Part shown: positions 9,124 through 17,736 of the stretch, piece by piece | How the letters are laid out: each line of letters opens with the position of its first letter | Position numbering within the stretch: position 1 is the first letter of the stretch | Assembly (NCBI RefSeq): GCF_000518885.1 | Contig: NZ_JAEL01000003.1 | Span: 1 to 64,000, forward strand | Source: Bacillus sp. J33 | GTDB taxonomy: Bacteria; Bacillota; Bacilli; Bacillales; Cytobacillaceae | Direction of reading: 5' to 3' | DNA length: 64,000 nt | Position numbers and translations under genes: made by a program | The notes under the pieces: model-generated | Databases searched by the model: none | Told to the model about the DNA's origin: nothing | What the model saw: the letters and a program-made list of their open reading frames with translations, nothing else

Positions 9124-9152
9124 TTGACAAATGACCAACTGGTCATTAGTAT
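9124..9152 (+). promoter_or_regulatory. swrC promoter with embedded TetR operator
   Basis: A TTGACA -35 box (9124-9129) and a TAGTAT -10 box (9147-9152) stand 17 bases apart. The spacer is filled by a perfect 8-2-8 palindrome, AATGACCA-AC-TGGTCATT (9130-9147). A repressor bound there would block polymerase. The TTG at 9159 lies at about the transcription start, so translation most likely begins at the GTG at 9195. Confidence 0.8.
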
Positions 9153-9194
9153 AAGTAATTGAGTTTGATAAGTCAATTAGGGGTAGGTGTACAA

Positions 9195-12100
9195 GTGAAA
9201 GCTTTAGTCAATTTTGTCCTCCAGAATAAACTTGCAGTTTGGCTGCTTACAATCATTATTACGGTATCTGGCATCTATTCAGGTACACGAATGAATATGG
9301 AAACCATTCCGGATGTGTCCATTCCTTACTTAATGGTAATGGACGTATATCCAGGTGCGACACCAGAGAAAGTGATGGAAGAAGTGTCCATCCCTATAGA
9401 AAAAGCCGTAGAAGGCCTTGAAGATGTTAAATCAGTCTATTCAAATTCATATTCTAACATGTCAAATATCCAAGTGGAATATGAATACGGCATAGATATG
9501 GATGAGGCAAAACGTGCCCTGCAATCTGCGCTGGATACGGTTGCGCTCCCGGAAGGGGCACAGGAACCTAATATAACGGCCATCAGCATGAACATGATGC
9601 CGGTTGCTGCCTTAAGCATAAGCAGCACGACAGAAGATATTGTTGAATTAACTTCTACAGTTGAGGATGTCATCCTTCCAAAAATCGAGAAAATCGATGG
9701 TGTTGCATCGGCCACAATCACTGGCCAGCACATAGAAGAAGTACAGCTCACATATAACGATGAAAAAATGGCTCAACTTGGCTTAACGGAAGAAAAAGTA
9801 AAGGAAATGATTCAAGCAAGCAATCTGGCTGTATCATTAGGGCTTTACGAATTTGAAGAAGGTGAGCAGGCCGTAGCAGTAGACGGGAAGTTCATGACTG
9901 AGGATGAGTTAAAGAATATGCTCATTCCGGTAACGCCATCCGCACAAAACCAATCTCCATTTGTAAAGTTAAGTGATATTGCAGAGGTTGAAACTGTCGG
10001 CAAAGTACAATCGGTTTCACGTACTAATGGTAATGATGCGATTGCCATTCAAATTGTGAAAGGACAGCAAGCTAACACGGTTGAAGTGGTCAACAGTGTT
10101 AAAGAATTAATCAAAGAAGAAGAAGCTAAGATTGATGGCCTCGTTATTGATGTTTCACTTGACCAGGGTGAGCCAATAGAAGAGTCTGTTTCAACTATGA
10201 TTGAAAAAGCGGTGTTTGGCGGGTTAATTGCCGTATTAATTATACTGCTGTTCTTGCGGGATTTTAAATCTACGATTATATCAATTATTTCAATTCCAGT
10301 TTCAATTTTCATGGCTTTGATGCTGCTTCACTGGATGGATATTACCTTGAATATCATGACACTTGGGGCAATTACCGTTGCCATCGGCCGTGTAATTGAT
10401 GACTCCATTGTTGTAGTCGAAAATATTTATCGCCGCCTGCATCTAAAAGAAGAAAAACTAACAGGGCGGGCACTGATACGCGAAGCAACAATTGAGATGT
10501 TCAAGCCAATTCTATCTTCAACATTAGTAACCGTTGCGGTATTTGCGCCTCTTATTTTTGTTGGAGGAATGGTTGGCGAACTGTTCATGCCATTTGCTTT
10601 GACAATGACATTTGCGCTCGGAGCATCACTCATTGTCGCGATTACTATTGTTCCTGCGTTATCTCATTTCTTATTCAAAAAGAAATTATATAGTGAAAAA
10701 ACAGAAGGAACCCATAAAGAAGCTGGGAAGCTTTCTAATTGGTATAAAGGGATTCTTGAAAAGTCACTAAATCATAAAATGATTACTTCCATAATTGCCG
10801 TTGTATTACTAGCAGGCAGTTTAGCACTGACACCGTTGATCGGGTTCAGCTTTATGGGCAGTGAGGAAGAAAAAGTCATGTACTTAACGTACACACCGGA
10901 AGCTGGCGAGCTGAAGGAGGAAACATTAGAAAACGTTAAAGAAGTAGAAGAGGAAATGCTTAAACGTGAAGATATAGATATTGTTCAAATATCGGTTACG
11001 GAAGAAGCTGATCAAATGGCAGCCATGATGGGAGGAGGAGCCGGCGGTGCATTAATGTACCTCATCTTTGACCCGGAAATGGATAATTTCCCTGAAGTCC
11101 GCGAAGAAATAGAAGACTATGTGTTTAATATCGGACATTCAGGCGAATGGAAAAGCCAAAACTTCTCTTCTATGTCCGCTTCAAGCAATGAGGTCAGCTA
11201 CACATTCTACAGTGAGGATTTAAATAAGCTGAATGACGCTGTCAAAATGGTAGAAGGCGCTATGAAAGAAGTTGAGGGCTTAGAGGATGTTACATCCAGT
11301 GCTGAAGATGCTTATGTTGAATATACATTTAATGTAGAGCAGGATGAGCTTTTGCAATATGGATTGACAGCCGGACAAATTGTTATGATGCTCAATCCAT
11401 CAAACACACAGGATGTACTGACGACAATTGATAAAGATGGTGAAACGTTAGAGGTCATTGTCCAGCAGGAGCAGACTGAACAGCCTAAATCCATCGATGA
11501 TATCCTGGCAACACCTGTACAGACAGCGCTCGGCACGACTATGCCTCTATCTGAGCTTGTCAAGGTGGAAGAGGGCACAACGCTTAATACTCTTGCCCGC
11601 AGCAAAGGAGAATACTATGCCACTGTTTCAGGAAAAGTTGTAGAAGACGATATTTCTAAAGCGACATCTGAATCAGATAAAGCTATTGATAAACTGGATT
11701 TGCCTAAAGGAGTTACAGTCGGAGTAGCCGGAGTACAGGCAGATATGAATGAGACATTTACACAGCTCGGAGCGGCCATGCTTGCAGCGATTGCGATTGT
11801 GTACTTTATTCTTGTTGTGACATTCCGCGAAGGTGTCGCACCATTTGCCATCTTGTTCTCGCTGCCGTTTGCCGTTATTGGTTCATTTGCAGGTCTATTG
11901 TTGGCAGATGAAACCATCTCTGTATCTGTCATGATGGGATTATTAATGTTAATCGGTATTGTCGTGACAAACGCTATTGTTCTAGTTGACAGAATTATTC
12001 ATATGGAACGCGACGGTATGGTGATGAGGGAAGCGGTTCTGGAAGCGGGAGCTACTCGACTTCGGCCGATCCTTATGACTGCTATTGCGACGATTGGAGC

Positions 12101-12278
12101 TTTGATCCCGCTGGCAATTGGATCAGGCGGAGGCGGTTTAATCTCCAAGGGGCTTGCGATTACGGTAATTGGCGGTTTGGCAAGTTCCACGCTGTTAACG
12201 CTTATTATCGTACCGATCGTTTACGAAGTATTATCCAAGATGTTTAAGAAAAATCGCAGAGAAATAGAAGAAAACTAG
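9195..12278 (+). CDS. swrC: RND-family exporter, SwrC/AcrB type
   Basis: This inner-membrane proton-driven exporter of 1027 residues is of the HAE1/AcrB type. In B. subtilis, SwrC (1065 residues) exports surfactin and supports swarming. There is one TM helix near the N-terminus (NKLAVWLLTIIITVSGIY). Two large extracytoplasmic porter regions alternate with two bundles of TM helices. The proton-relay segment AIGRVIDDSIVVVEN lies in TM4, with its repeat-equivalent GIVVTNAIVLVDRI late in the protein. A Met/Gly-rich insert (MAAMMGGGAGGALM) occurs in the second porter loop. I chose GTG at 9195, 11 bases after AGGGG, because an upstream TTG at 9159 sits on the promoter. It is divergent from the TetR gene. 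Confidence 0.93.
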   Translation: MKALVNFVLQNKLAVWLLTIIITVSGIYSGTRMNMETIPDVSIPYLMVMDVYPGATPEKVMEEVSIPIEKAVEGLEDVKSVYSNSYSNMSNIQVEYEYGIDMDEAKRALQSALDTVALPEGAQEPNITAISMNMMPVAALSISSTTEDIVELTSTVEDVILPKIEKIDGVASATITGQHIEEVQLTYNDEKMAQLGLTEEKVKEMIQASNLAVSLGLYEFEEGEQAVAVDGKFMTEDELKNMLIPVTPSAQNQSPFVKLSDIAEVETVGKVQSVSRTNGNDAIAIQIVKGQQANTVEVVNSVKELIKEEEAKIDGLVIDVSLDQGEPIEESVSTMIEKAVFGGLIAVLIILLFLRDFKSTIISIISIPVSIFMALMLLHWMDITLNIMTLGAITVAIGRVIDDSIVVVENIYRRLHLKEEKLTGRALIREATIEMFKPILSSTLVTVAVFAPLIFVGGMVGELFMPFALTMTFALGASLIVAITIVPALSHFLFKKKLYSEKTEGTHKEAGKLSNWYKGILEKSLNHKMITSIIAVVLLAGSLALTPLIGFSFMGSEEEKVMYLTYTPEAGELKEETLENVKEVEEEMLKREDIDIVQISVTEEADQMAAMMGGGAGGALMYLIFDPEMDNFPEVREEIEDYVFNIGHSGEWKSQNFSSMSASSNEVSYTFYSEDLNKLNDAVKMVEGAMKEVEGLEDVTSSAEDAYVEYTFNVEQDELLQYGLTAGQIVMMLNPSNTQDVLTTIDKDGETLEVIVQQEQTEQPKSIDDILATPVQTALGTTMPLSELVKVEEGTTLNTLARSKGEYYATVSGKVVEDDISKATSESDKAIDKLDLPKGVTVGVAGVQADMNETFTQLGAAMLAAIAIVYFILVVTFREGVAPFAILFSLPFAVIGSFAGLLLADETISVSVMMGLLMLIGIVVTNAIVLVDRIIHMERDGMVMREAVLEAGATRLRPILMTAIATIGALIPLAIGSGGGGLISKGLAITVIGGLASSTLLTLIIVPIVYEVLSKMFKKNRREIEEN

Positions 12279-12285
12279 AAACAAA

Positions 12286-12325
12286 AGCCCTGCAAGCTAA
12301 TATTCAAGCTTACAGGGCTTCTTTT
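12286..12325. terminator. Bidirectional terminator between swrC and the MFS gene
   Basis: AAAAGCCCTG(C)AAGCT pairs with AGCTTACAGGGCTTCTTTT. A-runs and T-runs on both sides let it serve both convergent genes. Confidence 0.85.
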
Positions 12326-13553
12326 AAATGTACCTGCAGAATTCCCTTTTCTCCTTTATCAGATCCACCTTTGCAAAAAGAAGTGCATACATGATGGTAA
12401 AAACGATATAGGCAAACCCAATTATGAAGCTCAGTTGCCGTGCTGTGAAGATTTCGAGCAGAAACCCTGCAGAGCCCATTGAGATGGCCAGGGAAAGATT
12501 TGAGAGCATTTGCATAAGCCCAAAAAATGTTCCCTGCTTCGCTCTGGGTATATACTTCATCATGATTGTGTCCAGGCAAATATTCCCGAGACCCCCAGCA
12601 AAAGTGATAAATACTACAATGAAAAGGGCGAAATAAAAGTTTGGGGCAATGCTTAACAAAATATGTCCTGTTCCTTCCAAGGCTATAAAGATTATCACCA
12701 GCGTAATGAGACTGCGTTTGATCATATGAGAAAAGAACGAACTAATAATTAGGCCCAGCCCCAATGCCCCATACATAAAGCCAACACCCAATTCCCCCAT
12801 TTCGAAAACTTCAAGGCCATAGATACTAACAAGAATATTGTCTATTCCATTGGCAAGCGGCATTGTCAGCATAATGATAAAGAAGGCAATGAGAGCCGAA
12901 GAGCCGAATATTAGTTTGAAAGGTGACATAGCATTTGAAGGCATCCTTTTCGTTTTTCTCTTTTTTTCTGCAGATCCTGTTGGTATGCTCAGCTTGGAAA
13001 TAATCAAGGCAGACAATAAGAAAGTAAGGGCATTTATAAGAAATGAAGCCTGGTTTCCGAACAGATAAGCTAAAATGCCTCCGGTGCTTGAGCCAATAAT
13101 GAGAACAGCACCTGTCATAATTTGTTCAATCGCATTGACGTATATAAGGCTATCTGGTTTTGCGAGAGCGGGAATAGAAGCCATTCTCGTCGGAGAGTAG
13201 ATGGCTTCTCCCATAGCAATAAGGAATGAGCTCAAATAGACGATCCAGAGATCGCCAGGATCACGTACAAGGATCAATGACAGAACAGCAGGAATTCTCA
13301 GAAGATCAATTGCAATGAGAATGGTTCTTTTGGATAAGCGGTCAGCCAGCATTCCGCCTATTGGCGCCAGCAAAAGAAATGGAGCCATACGGACGGCAAA
13401 GAGAAGCCCGATTGCTACGCCTGACCCTGTTACCTGGTAAAGCAGCGATAGAAGCGCCACTTGTGTAAAACGGTTTCCTATGCCGTTAATAACGCCTGCC
13501 CAAAAAAGCTTTTGATTATTCTTTTCTTTTTTCCAGACACTCAAATTTGTCAT
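12324..13553 (-). CDS. MFS drug-exporter-type transporter
   Basis: About 409 residues with 12 predicted TM helices. Typical MFS signatures include the loop 2-3 motif GGMLADRLSKR and PTRMASIPALAK after helix 5. It resembles the multidrug/macrolide efflux (MefA-like, ENTS) branch; the substrate cannot be read from sequence. The start is taken at the ATG preceded by GGAGAGG on the minus strand (MTNLSVWKK). An upstream extension of 43 codons runs through the operator region and is not credible. Two perfect palindromes lie in its 5' region, but no repressor gene is adjacent. Confidence 0.85.
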   Translation of the reverse strand: MTNLSVWKKEKNNQKLFWAGVINGIGNRFTQVALLSLLYQVTGSGVAIGLLFAVRMAPFLLLAPIGGMLADRLSKRTILIAIDLLRIPAVLSLILVRDPGDLWIVYLSSFLIAMGEAIYSPTRMASIPALAKPDSLIYVNAIEQIMTGAVLIIGSSTGGILAYLFGNQASFLINALTFLLSALIISKLSIPTGSAEKKRKTKRMPSNAMSPFKLIFGSSALIAFFIIMLTMPLANGIDNILVSIYGLEVFEMGELGVGFMYGALGLGLIISSFFSHMIKRSLITLVIIFIALEGTGHILLSIAPNFYFALFIVVFITFAGGLGNICLDTIMMKYIPRAKQGTFFGLMQMLSNLSLAISMGSAGFLLEIFTARQLSFIIGFAYIVFTIMYALLFAKVDLIKEKREFCRYI

Positions 13554-13577
13554 TACCGCAGCCTCTCCAACCAAATG

Positions 13578-13634
13578 AATTAGATAAATATCTAATTTGA
13601 GAATAGAACCACATTGATTAGATAGATATCTAAT
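13578..13634 (-). promoter_or_regulatory. Double palindromic operator upstream of the MFS gene
   Basis: There are two dyads: AATTAGATA-AA-TATCTAATT (13578-13597) and ATTAGATA-GA-TATCTAAT (13617-13634). Their centres are 38 bases apart. Both have perfect arms and the same TTAGATA half-site, so they are probably bound by one dimeric repressor. They lie 25-80 bases upstream of the start codon, over the likely promoter. ArsR- or MarR-type regulators would fit; the cognate protein is not in view. Confidence 0.7.
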
Positions 13635-13829
13635 TAGATTATAATCAAATAAGATGGTTTTAACAATCCCTGGATTTAACATTTTGTGTGAAGCCTTAAC
13701 CTATTAAAACCGTAATTAAAAATGAAGGAGGGTACAAATATAAAACTTTTTCGTTTATAAACTGATATGTTTTAAAACCCGTCTTTGTTGGTAGTTAAAT
13801 AGTATAACAGCCAGAAAGGATCATGATTT

Positions 13830-13964
13830 ATGAAAGAAATTACGGTAACGATTGATTATGATGGGATGAAATATCAGACTAATATTATTACCAAAAAAGA
13901 AGTAAAGGAAGAAGAAGTTATAAAAAAGGCAGAGGAGCAGGTGAGAAAACAATGGGCTGGCTAA
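13830..13964 (+). CDS. Small BA3454-family stress response protein
   Basis: The gene encodes 44 residues: a beta-rich start (MKEITVTIDYDGMKYQTN) and a charged helix (KKEVKEEEVIKKAEEQVRKQW). The pattern matches the small BA3454 family in Bacillus, whose exact role is unknown. ATG is preceded by AGAAAGGA at good spacing. It is a single-gene unit with a strong terminator 20 bases downstream, which supports real expression. Function beyond the family label is not known to me. Confidence 0.7.
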   Translation: MKEITVTIDYDGMKYQTNIITKKEVKEEEVIKKAEEQVRKQWAG

Positions 13965-13982
13965 GCCGCCCGGAACATATAC

Positions 13983-14032
13983 AAAAACCCCCTTTACTTG
14001 CGCCATTCATTGGCCATGTAAGGGGGTTTTAT
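13983..14032. terminator. Bidirectional terminator
   Basis: AAAACCCCCTTTAC pairs with GTAAGGGGGTTTT across an 18-base loop. It serves the small stress gene and the convergent DUF4145 gene. Confidence 0.85.
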
Positions 14033-14051
14033 ATGTTATGAAAAGCTGTTT

Positions 14052-14741
14052 TCAGTGGAGCTTTTGCTCCAATTTTGCCTGCAGCGTTTCAATTCGATTT
14101 GGCAGGACAAATAAATATTCTATTAAACTCTCTAACAAGTCCATCAGCAAAGAGGCCATCTCCTGGTCAATATCCTTTTCAAGATCAAGCATCTGGTAAA
14201 AGGCGCTCCCAGGCTGGACAAGCTGGCTAAGGGACTGCAGGGGTCTTGCCAAATCAACATGCTTAGGCAATTGTTCAAATTGCTTAGAAAGATTTTGCCC
14301 TTTGATTTCCTCGCCGAGAAAGTTTTTAAGGATGCTTTCAAGCACCCGCTTGGACATGACGGCGGTGGCAACGGTATCTTTGGATTGGCTGACATTTAAA
14401 GCTGATCGGTAAGCTCTGGTTAGATCGGACGGTATATCTTTGATTTTCTCGAGATGAGTCAAAAGTTCTTTGACGGAGTTGGGATCATATATATAAAGAG
14501 CAGTTTCTTCGCTGAATTGGTCTTCTTGGTTAAGAATCATAATAAAGACAGATTCTTTTTTGCAGGCTGAACATACCCCGTGGGAAAGAATACTGGACTT
14601 GCTTGTATGATTATAATTAGCTTTAATAGTAAAAAGACTGGTTTTACTGCATTTCGGACACTCGCATTGGACACTTGCGGGTATCTTTTTATACCCGAAT
14701 TGACTATGTGAAACAATCTGTGCAGGCAATACCCTTCTCAT
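14052..14741 (-). CDS. DUF4145-type protein with zinc ribbon
   Basis: The protein has 229 residues. The N-terminal third carries two cysteine pairs (CECPKC and CSACKK, about residues 24-60), which look like a zinc ribbon. The C-terminal part is helical and includes the DUF4145 core (AVMSKRVLESILKNFLGEE). DUF4145 proteins are often found fused to restriction or toxin-like nucleases, but this one stands alone and no partner is visible. ATG follows GGAGGG on the minus strand. Molecular function is unknown; a nucleic-acid-binding role is only suggested by the zinc ribbon. Confidence 0.65.
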   Translation of the reverse strand: MRRVLPAQIVSHSQFGYKKIPASVQCECPKCSKTSLFTIKANYNHTSKSSILSHGVCSACKKESVFIMILNQEDQFSEETALYIYDPNSVKELLTHLEKIKDIPSDLTRAYRSALNVSQSKDTVATAVMSKRVLESILKNFLGEEIKGQNLSKQFEQLPKHVDLARPLQSLSQLVQPGSAFYQMLDLEKDIDQEMASLLMDLLESLIEYLFVLPNRIETLQAKLEQKLH

Positions 14742-14849
14742 AAAAACCCTCCGCTAGAAAATTTTACGTTTCCATTCCATTACATTTAAGTATAACTTTG
14801 AAAATGGGGAGTTCAAGCCTGAAAAATATGGAATTTGCATTTGGCGAGT

Positions 14850-14882
14850 AAAAAAAGAACAGCTTTCTTATTGAAAGCTGCT
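14850..14882 (-). terminator. Terminator of the general stress gene
   Basis: On the minus strand, GCAGCTTTC-AATAA-GAAAGCTGT is followed by TCTTTTTT. Confidence 0.85.
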
Positions 14883-14902
14883 CCCATAATATTCTAATAA
14901 AC

Positions 14903-15682
14903 TTAGCCTTTATAAGGGTTATCCCGATTATCTCTCACATTATCAAAGTTATATGCATCTCTGCGTCGAACCTCGACCTCTTCATCATAGCCGGAAACAG
15001 TCCGATCTGTGTAGTCGTAGTCGTCTTTTGTTGTGTCTCCGAGGTTTTCGCTTAGCGGACGGTTCGAGTCAAGATTGTCATCAGTCCATACAGTGCTGCT
15101 GTTTCGTGTATGATCTTTGAAAGCATTGGTACCGCGGTCAAGCTCGCCGGGATTTAAAGGATCAGCATTCGTATAGGTTGTCCGATCTCCTTCAAGCGTT
15201 GTACGGCCAGTGTCCGTATAACCGTCATTAAAGTCAGCGGACTTGGTTTCAGGGTCCACTAGTACAAGGATTTTCCCTGATTTGACATCAGCTTCATAAT
15301 GATGTGCCTCTTCTTCAGGGATGCCCATTCCAATAAGAGCTCCGGCGATTCCGCCTGCACCAGCACCGACTGCAGCCCCTGTTAACGTAGCAGCAATTGG
15401 CCCTGCTGCAACAATTGGTCCAATGCCAGGAATAGCTAATGCACCAACGCCGGCGAGCAGACCTGTCAATCCTCCGAGAACTCCGCCTGTTGCAGCCCCA
15501 GCAGCAAGGCCTTCTTCAGTTTTCGTATCCGTTTCTTCTGTAACTGCATCTACATCTTCTTGATTCTTGCCGATGACAGAGATATCTTCTGAACGGTATC
15601 CTTCAGCTCTTAATTTTTCAACTGCCTGAATAGCTTCCTGCTCTGTATCGTATGCGCCTGCAATATGCTTGCTTGTTGCCAT
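14903..15682 (-). CDS. General stress protein, YflT/GSP17M domain with glycine-zipper core
   Basis: The protein has 259 residues. The N-terminal YflT/17M domain (MATSKHIAGAYDTEQEAIQA to ISVIGK, about 1-45) resembles B. subtilis general stress protein 17M. A Gly/Ala-rich segment with GxxxG repeats (about 60-115) could insert in or associate with membrane. A conserved ADVKSGKILVLVD strand follows, then a long polar C-terminal tail rich in Asp, Thr and Arg. The start is taken at the second ATG, 9 bases after AGGAGG; the first ATG touches the ribosome site. A sigma-B promoter lies upstream. Role: general stress response; biochemical activity unknown. Confidence 0.8.
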   Translation of the reverse strand: MATSKHIAGAYDTEQEAIQAVEKLRAEGYRSEDISVIGKNQEDVDAVTEETDTKTEEGLAAGAATGGVLGGLTGLLAGVGALAIPGIGPIVAAGPIAATLTGAAVGAGAGGIAGALIGMGIPEEEAHHYEADVKSGKILVLVDPETKSADFNDGYTDTGRTTLEGDRTTYTNADPLNPGELDRGTNAFKDHTRNSSTVWTDDNLDSNRPLSENLGDTTKDDYDYTDRTVSGYDEEVEVRRRDAYNFDNVRDNRDNPYKG

Positions 15683-15726
15683 TGTTATCATCCTCCTTAT
15701 ATTTTAATGCTTATCTATTGGTGTAC

Positions 15727-15752
15727 ATACCTTTTGTGTAACTCCTATAAAC
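15727..15752 (-). promoter_or_regulatory. Sigma-B-type promoter
   Basis: On the minus strand, GTTTAT, 14 bases, AGGTAT, close to the sigma-B consensus GTTTAA-N12-14-GGGTAT. It lies about 45 bases upstream of the stress gene start. Confidence 0.75.
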
Positions 15753-15864
15753 TGAATGGGTAAAATTACTAATTACCAAACTCTTGACTCAATCGCCTAC
15801 TTGACCTGCAAGCCCTTAGTAGTTAGTTTTAACATAGAGAGAAAGCATAGGAAGGTTGATTAAC

Positions 15865-17073
15865 TTGAGGAAACTATTTTATGAGGACCCATACTTACGT
15901 TCATTTAAGACTGAATTACTGAAACAAGAAACCGATGAACAGAAAAGGGTTTATGCAGTATTGAAAGAAACAGCCTTTTATCCGACAGGAGGCGGCCAGC
16001 CCCATGACCTTGGTACATTGAATGGAATCAAAGTGCTGGATGTCGAGGAGGCCGATGGAGAAATACGCCACTATTTGGAAAGTGAATTGGACGATTCTAG
16101 CCTTGAAGTTTCAGGTGAAATAGAATGGGACAGGCGTTTTGACCATATGCAGCAGCATGCAGGACAGCATATTCTATCAGCTGCCTTCGAAGAACTTTTT
16201 GGCTATAAGACGGTCAGTTTTCATTTAGGCAAAGAGCTCTTAACGATTGATTTGGATGTCAGCGAATTGCCAGAACAGCATGCAGCAGAAGCGGAGAGAT
16301 TGGCTAATTCCATTATCCTTGAGAATCGGCCGATTGACACCAGGTGGGTGACTGCTGAGGAAGCCGGGAGATTACCGCTGCGAAAGCAGTTATCTGTAAA
16401 TGAAGACATACGTCTGGTAATTATTCCTGAATATGATTATAACGGATGCGGAGGAACACATCCTACTTCAACTGGCCAGGTTGCCGGCATTAAAATATTG
16501 GATTGGGAGAGGCAAAAAAAGAAAATACGTGTCCAATTTGTATGCGGAAGCCGCGTACTTCAACAGCTTCAGCAAAAGCAAAGGGTTACGAAGGAACTTA
16601 GCCAGCTGCTAAATGCTCCAGAACAGGATCTGCCGCTTGCGGGAAAACGATTGATAGAAAATACCAAGGATCTGGAGAAAGAGCTTGAAGCAGCCAGGGA
16701 TGCTCTTTTAGACTATGAAGCAAAAGGATTGGCCAGTTGTTCACCTGAAGCAGCAAACGGAAAGCTGATAAGTGAAATCTACTGGGGACGTTCCATCCAG
16801 GAAATGCAAAAGCTTGCCCGTCTGATAGCCTCTCAAGCAGAAGATGCAGTTGTTATTCTAATAAATGAGGCACAAGATAAACTGCAATTTGTTTGTGCAA
16901 GAGGAGAGCTTCCTAAAGTCAATATGAAGGATTTATCCTCAGAACTTTTAAAAGCAATTAACGGCAAAGGCGGAGGAAATGCACAATTTGCACAAGGGGG
17001 CGGAGAGAAGCTTATGAGCGGAGAGAAACTGCTGCAGCAAGCAAAGGAACTTGCAGGTCAAATGGCTGATTAG
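15865..17073 (+). CDS. Alanyl-tRNA editing protein, AlaX-L type
   Basis: This free-standing editing factor (402 residues) hydrolyses mischarged tRNA-Ala such as Ser-tRNA(Ala). It resembles the C-terminal half of alanyl-tRNA synthetase. A beta-barrel region carries FYPTGGGQPHD. The zinc-binding editing site has HAGQHILSAAF and later CGGTHPTSTGQV. A coiled segment and a C-terminal DHHA1-like domain (GGGNAQFAQGGG) complete the long form. The start is taken as TTG at 15865, 9 bases after AGGAAGG; the TTG at 15856 abuts the ribosome site. A single-gene unit with a terminator behind it. Confidence 0.92.
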   Translation: MRKLFYEDPYLRSFKTELLKQETDEQKRVYAVLKETAFYPTGGGQPHDLGTLNGIKVLDVEEADGEIRHYLESELDDSSLEVSGEIEWDRRFDHMQQHAGQHILSAAFEELFGYKTVSFHLGKELLTIDLDVSELPEQHAAEAERLANSIILENRPIDTRWVTAEEAGRLPLRKQLSVNEDIRLVIIPEYDYNGCGGTHPTSTGQVAGIKILDWERQKKKIRVQFVCGSRVLQQLQQKQRVTKELSQLLNAPEQDLPLAGKRLIENTKDLEKELEAARDALLDYEAKGLASCSPEAANGKLISEIYWGRSIQEMQKLARLIASQAEDAVVILINEAQDKLQFVCARGELPKVNMKDLSSELLKAINGKGGGNAQFAQGGGEKLMSGEKLLQQAKELAGQMAD

Positions 17074-17116
17074 GGAAGAGTAATTGATAAAATATTTAGA
17101 AAAATTACGAAAAACG

Positions 17117-17150
17117 ATTGTAATGCAGCTGCTGTTGTATTACAATTTTA
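17117..17150 (+). terminator. Terminator after the AlaX gene
   Basis: ATTGTAATGCAGC-TGCT-GTTGTATTACAAT forms a 13-bp stem with two G-U pairs, followed by TTTATC. Confidence 0.7.
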
Positions 17151-17233
17151 TCATGGGCCATGCATTATAATGAATGTTTATGTCAACCTCATAAACACCT
17201 CATATAATATCCGGTTCTGCAGGAGGCAAGTTC

Positions 17234-17551
17234 ATGTACAGGCAAAATACCGTCTATATTATCGGAGACAGCAAGACATCATTGAACAACCCTATTATGC
17301 AAAAATATAATGGTTTCTTTGTTGCACTTGTAATCGACAGGGAAACAGATCAAATTGTAGATGCTGAATGCTCCTCTACAATTAATTTAACCTCATTATT
17401 TATTAAATCTATTTTTGTTGGAAAATCCATTTTAGAAATCGACAAAGTTATGGAAGAAATAGAAAGCCGCTACTTTGGTTCCTCACAAAAGGCTTTAATG
17501 GTTGCTTTTAAAAATGCTCATATAAAATATACGCAAATTTTGAATAAATAA
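17234..17551 (+). CDS. DUF3870 domain protein
   Basis: A 105-residue protein covering the whole DUF3870 domain. It starts with TVYIIGDSKTSLNNPI and includes DAECSSTINLTSLFIKS, the Cys/Ser/Thr segment typical of the family. No signal peptide or membrane helix is seen. In Firmicutes these proteins often occur near metabolic genes, but the neighbours here (AlaX, dpp) are separate transcription units. Function is unknown. ATG follows GCAGGAGGC. Confidence 0.75.
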   Translation: MYRQNTVYIIGDSKTSLNNPIMQKYNGFFVALVIDRETDQIVDAECSSTINLTSLFIKSIFVGKSILEIDKVMEEIESRYFGSSQKALMVAFKNAHIKYTQILNK

Positions 17552-17580
17552 AGCTGCTTTTTCTGTTTTCCCCAGATGAA

Positions 17581-17628
17581 ATCCAGCTATCGGAGAAAAG
17601 CTTTTTTCTCCGATAGCTGGATTTTTTT
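17581..17628 (+). terminator. Strong terminator
   Basis: An 18-bp stem (ATCCAGCTATCGGAGAAA with its complement), a 6-base loop, then TTTTTTTCTTT. It insulates the dpp operon from upstream transcription. Confidence 0.95.
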
Positions 17629-17671
17629 CTTTCAAAAAATATAATCTTGAAAAATGGAAAACTAGCGAAGT

Positions 17672-17702
17672 TGTTTTCGGAAAATAATAAATAATCTATA
17701 AT
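17672..17702 (+). promoter_or_regulatory. Candidate CodY box and -10 of the dpp operon
   Basis: TGTTTTCGGAAAATA (17672-17686) matches 11 of 15 positions of the CodY consensus AATTTTCWGAAAATT, and a TATAAT (17697-17702) follows. B. subtilis dpp is repressed by CodY and AbrB, so the site is expected. The -35 is not clear. Confidence 0.55.
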
Positions 17703-17736
17703 ATAGGAAAATACTATAAAATTTGGGGGATTTTAA

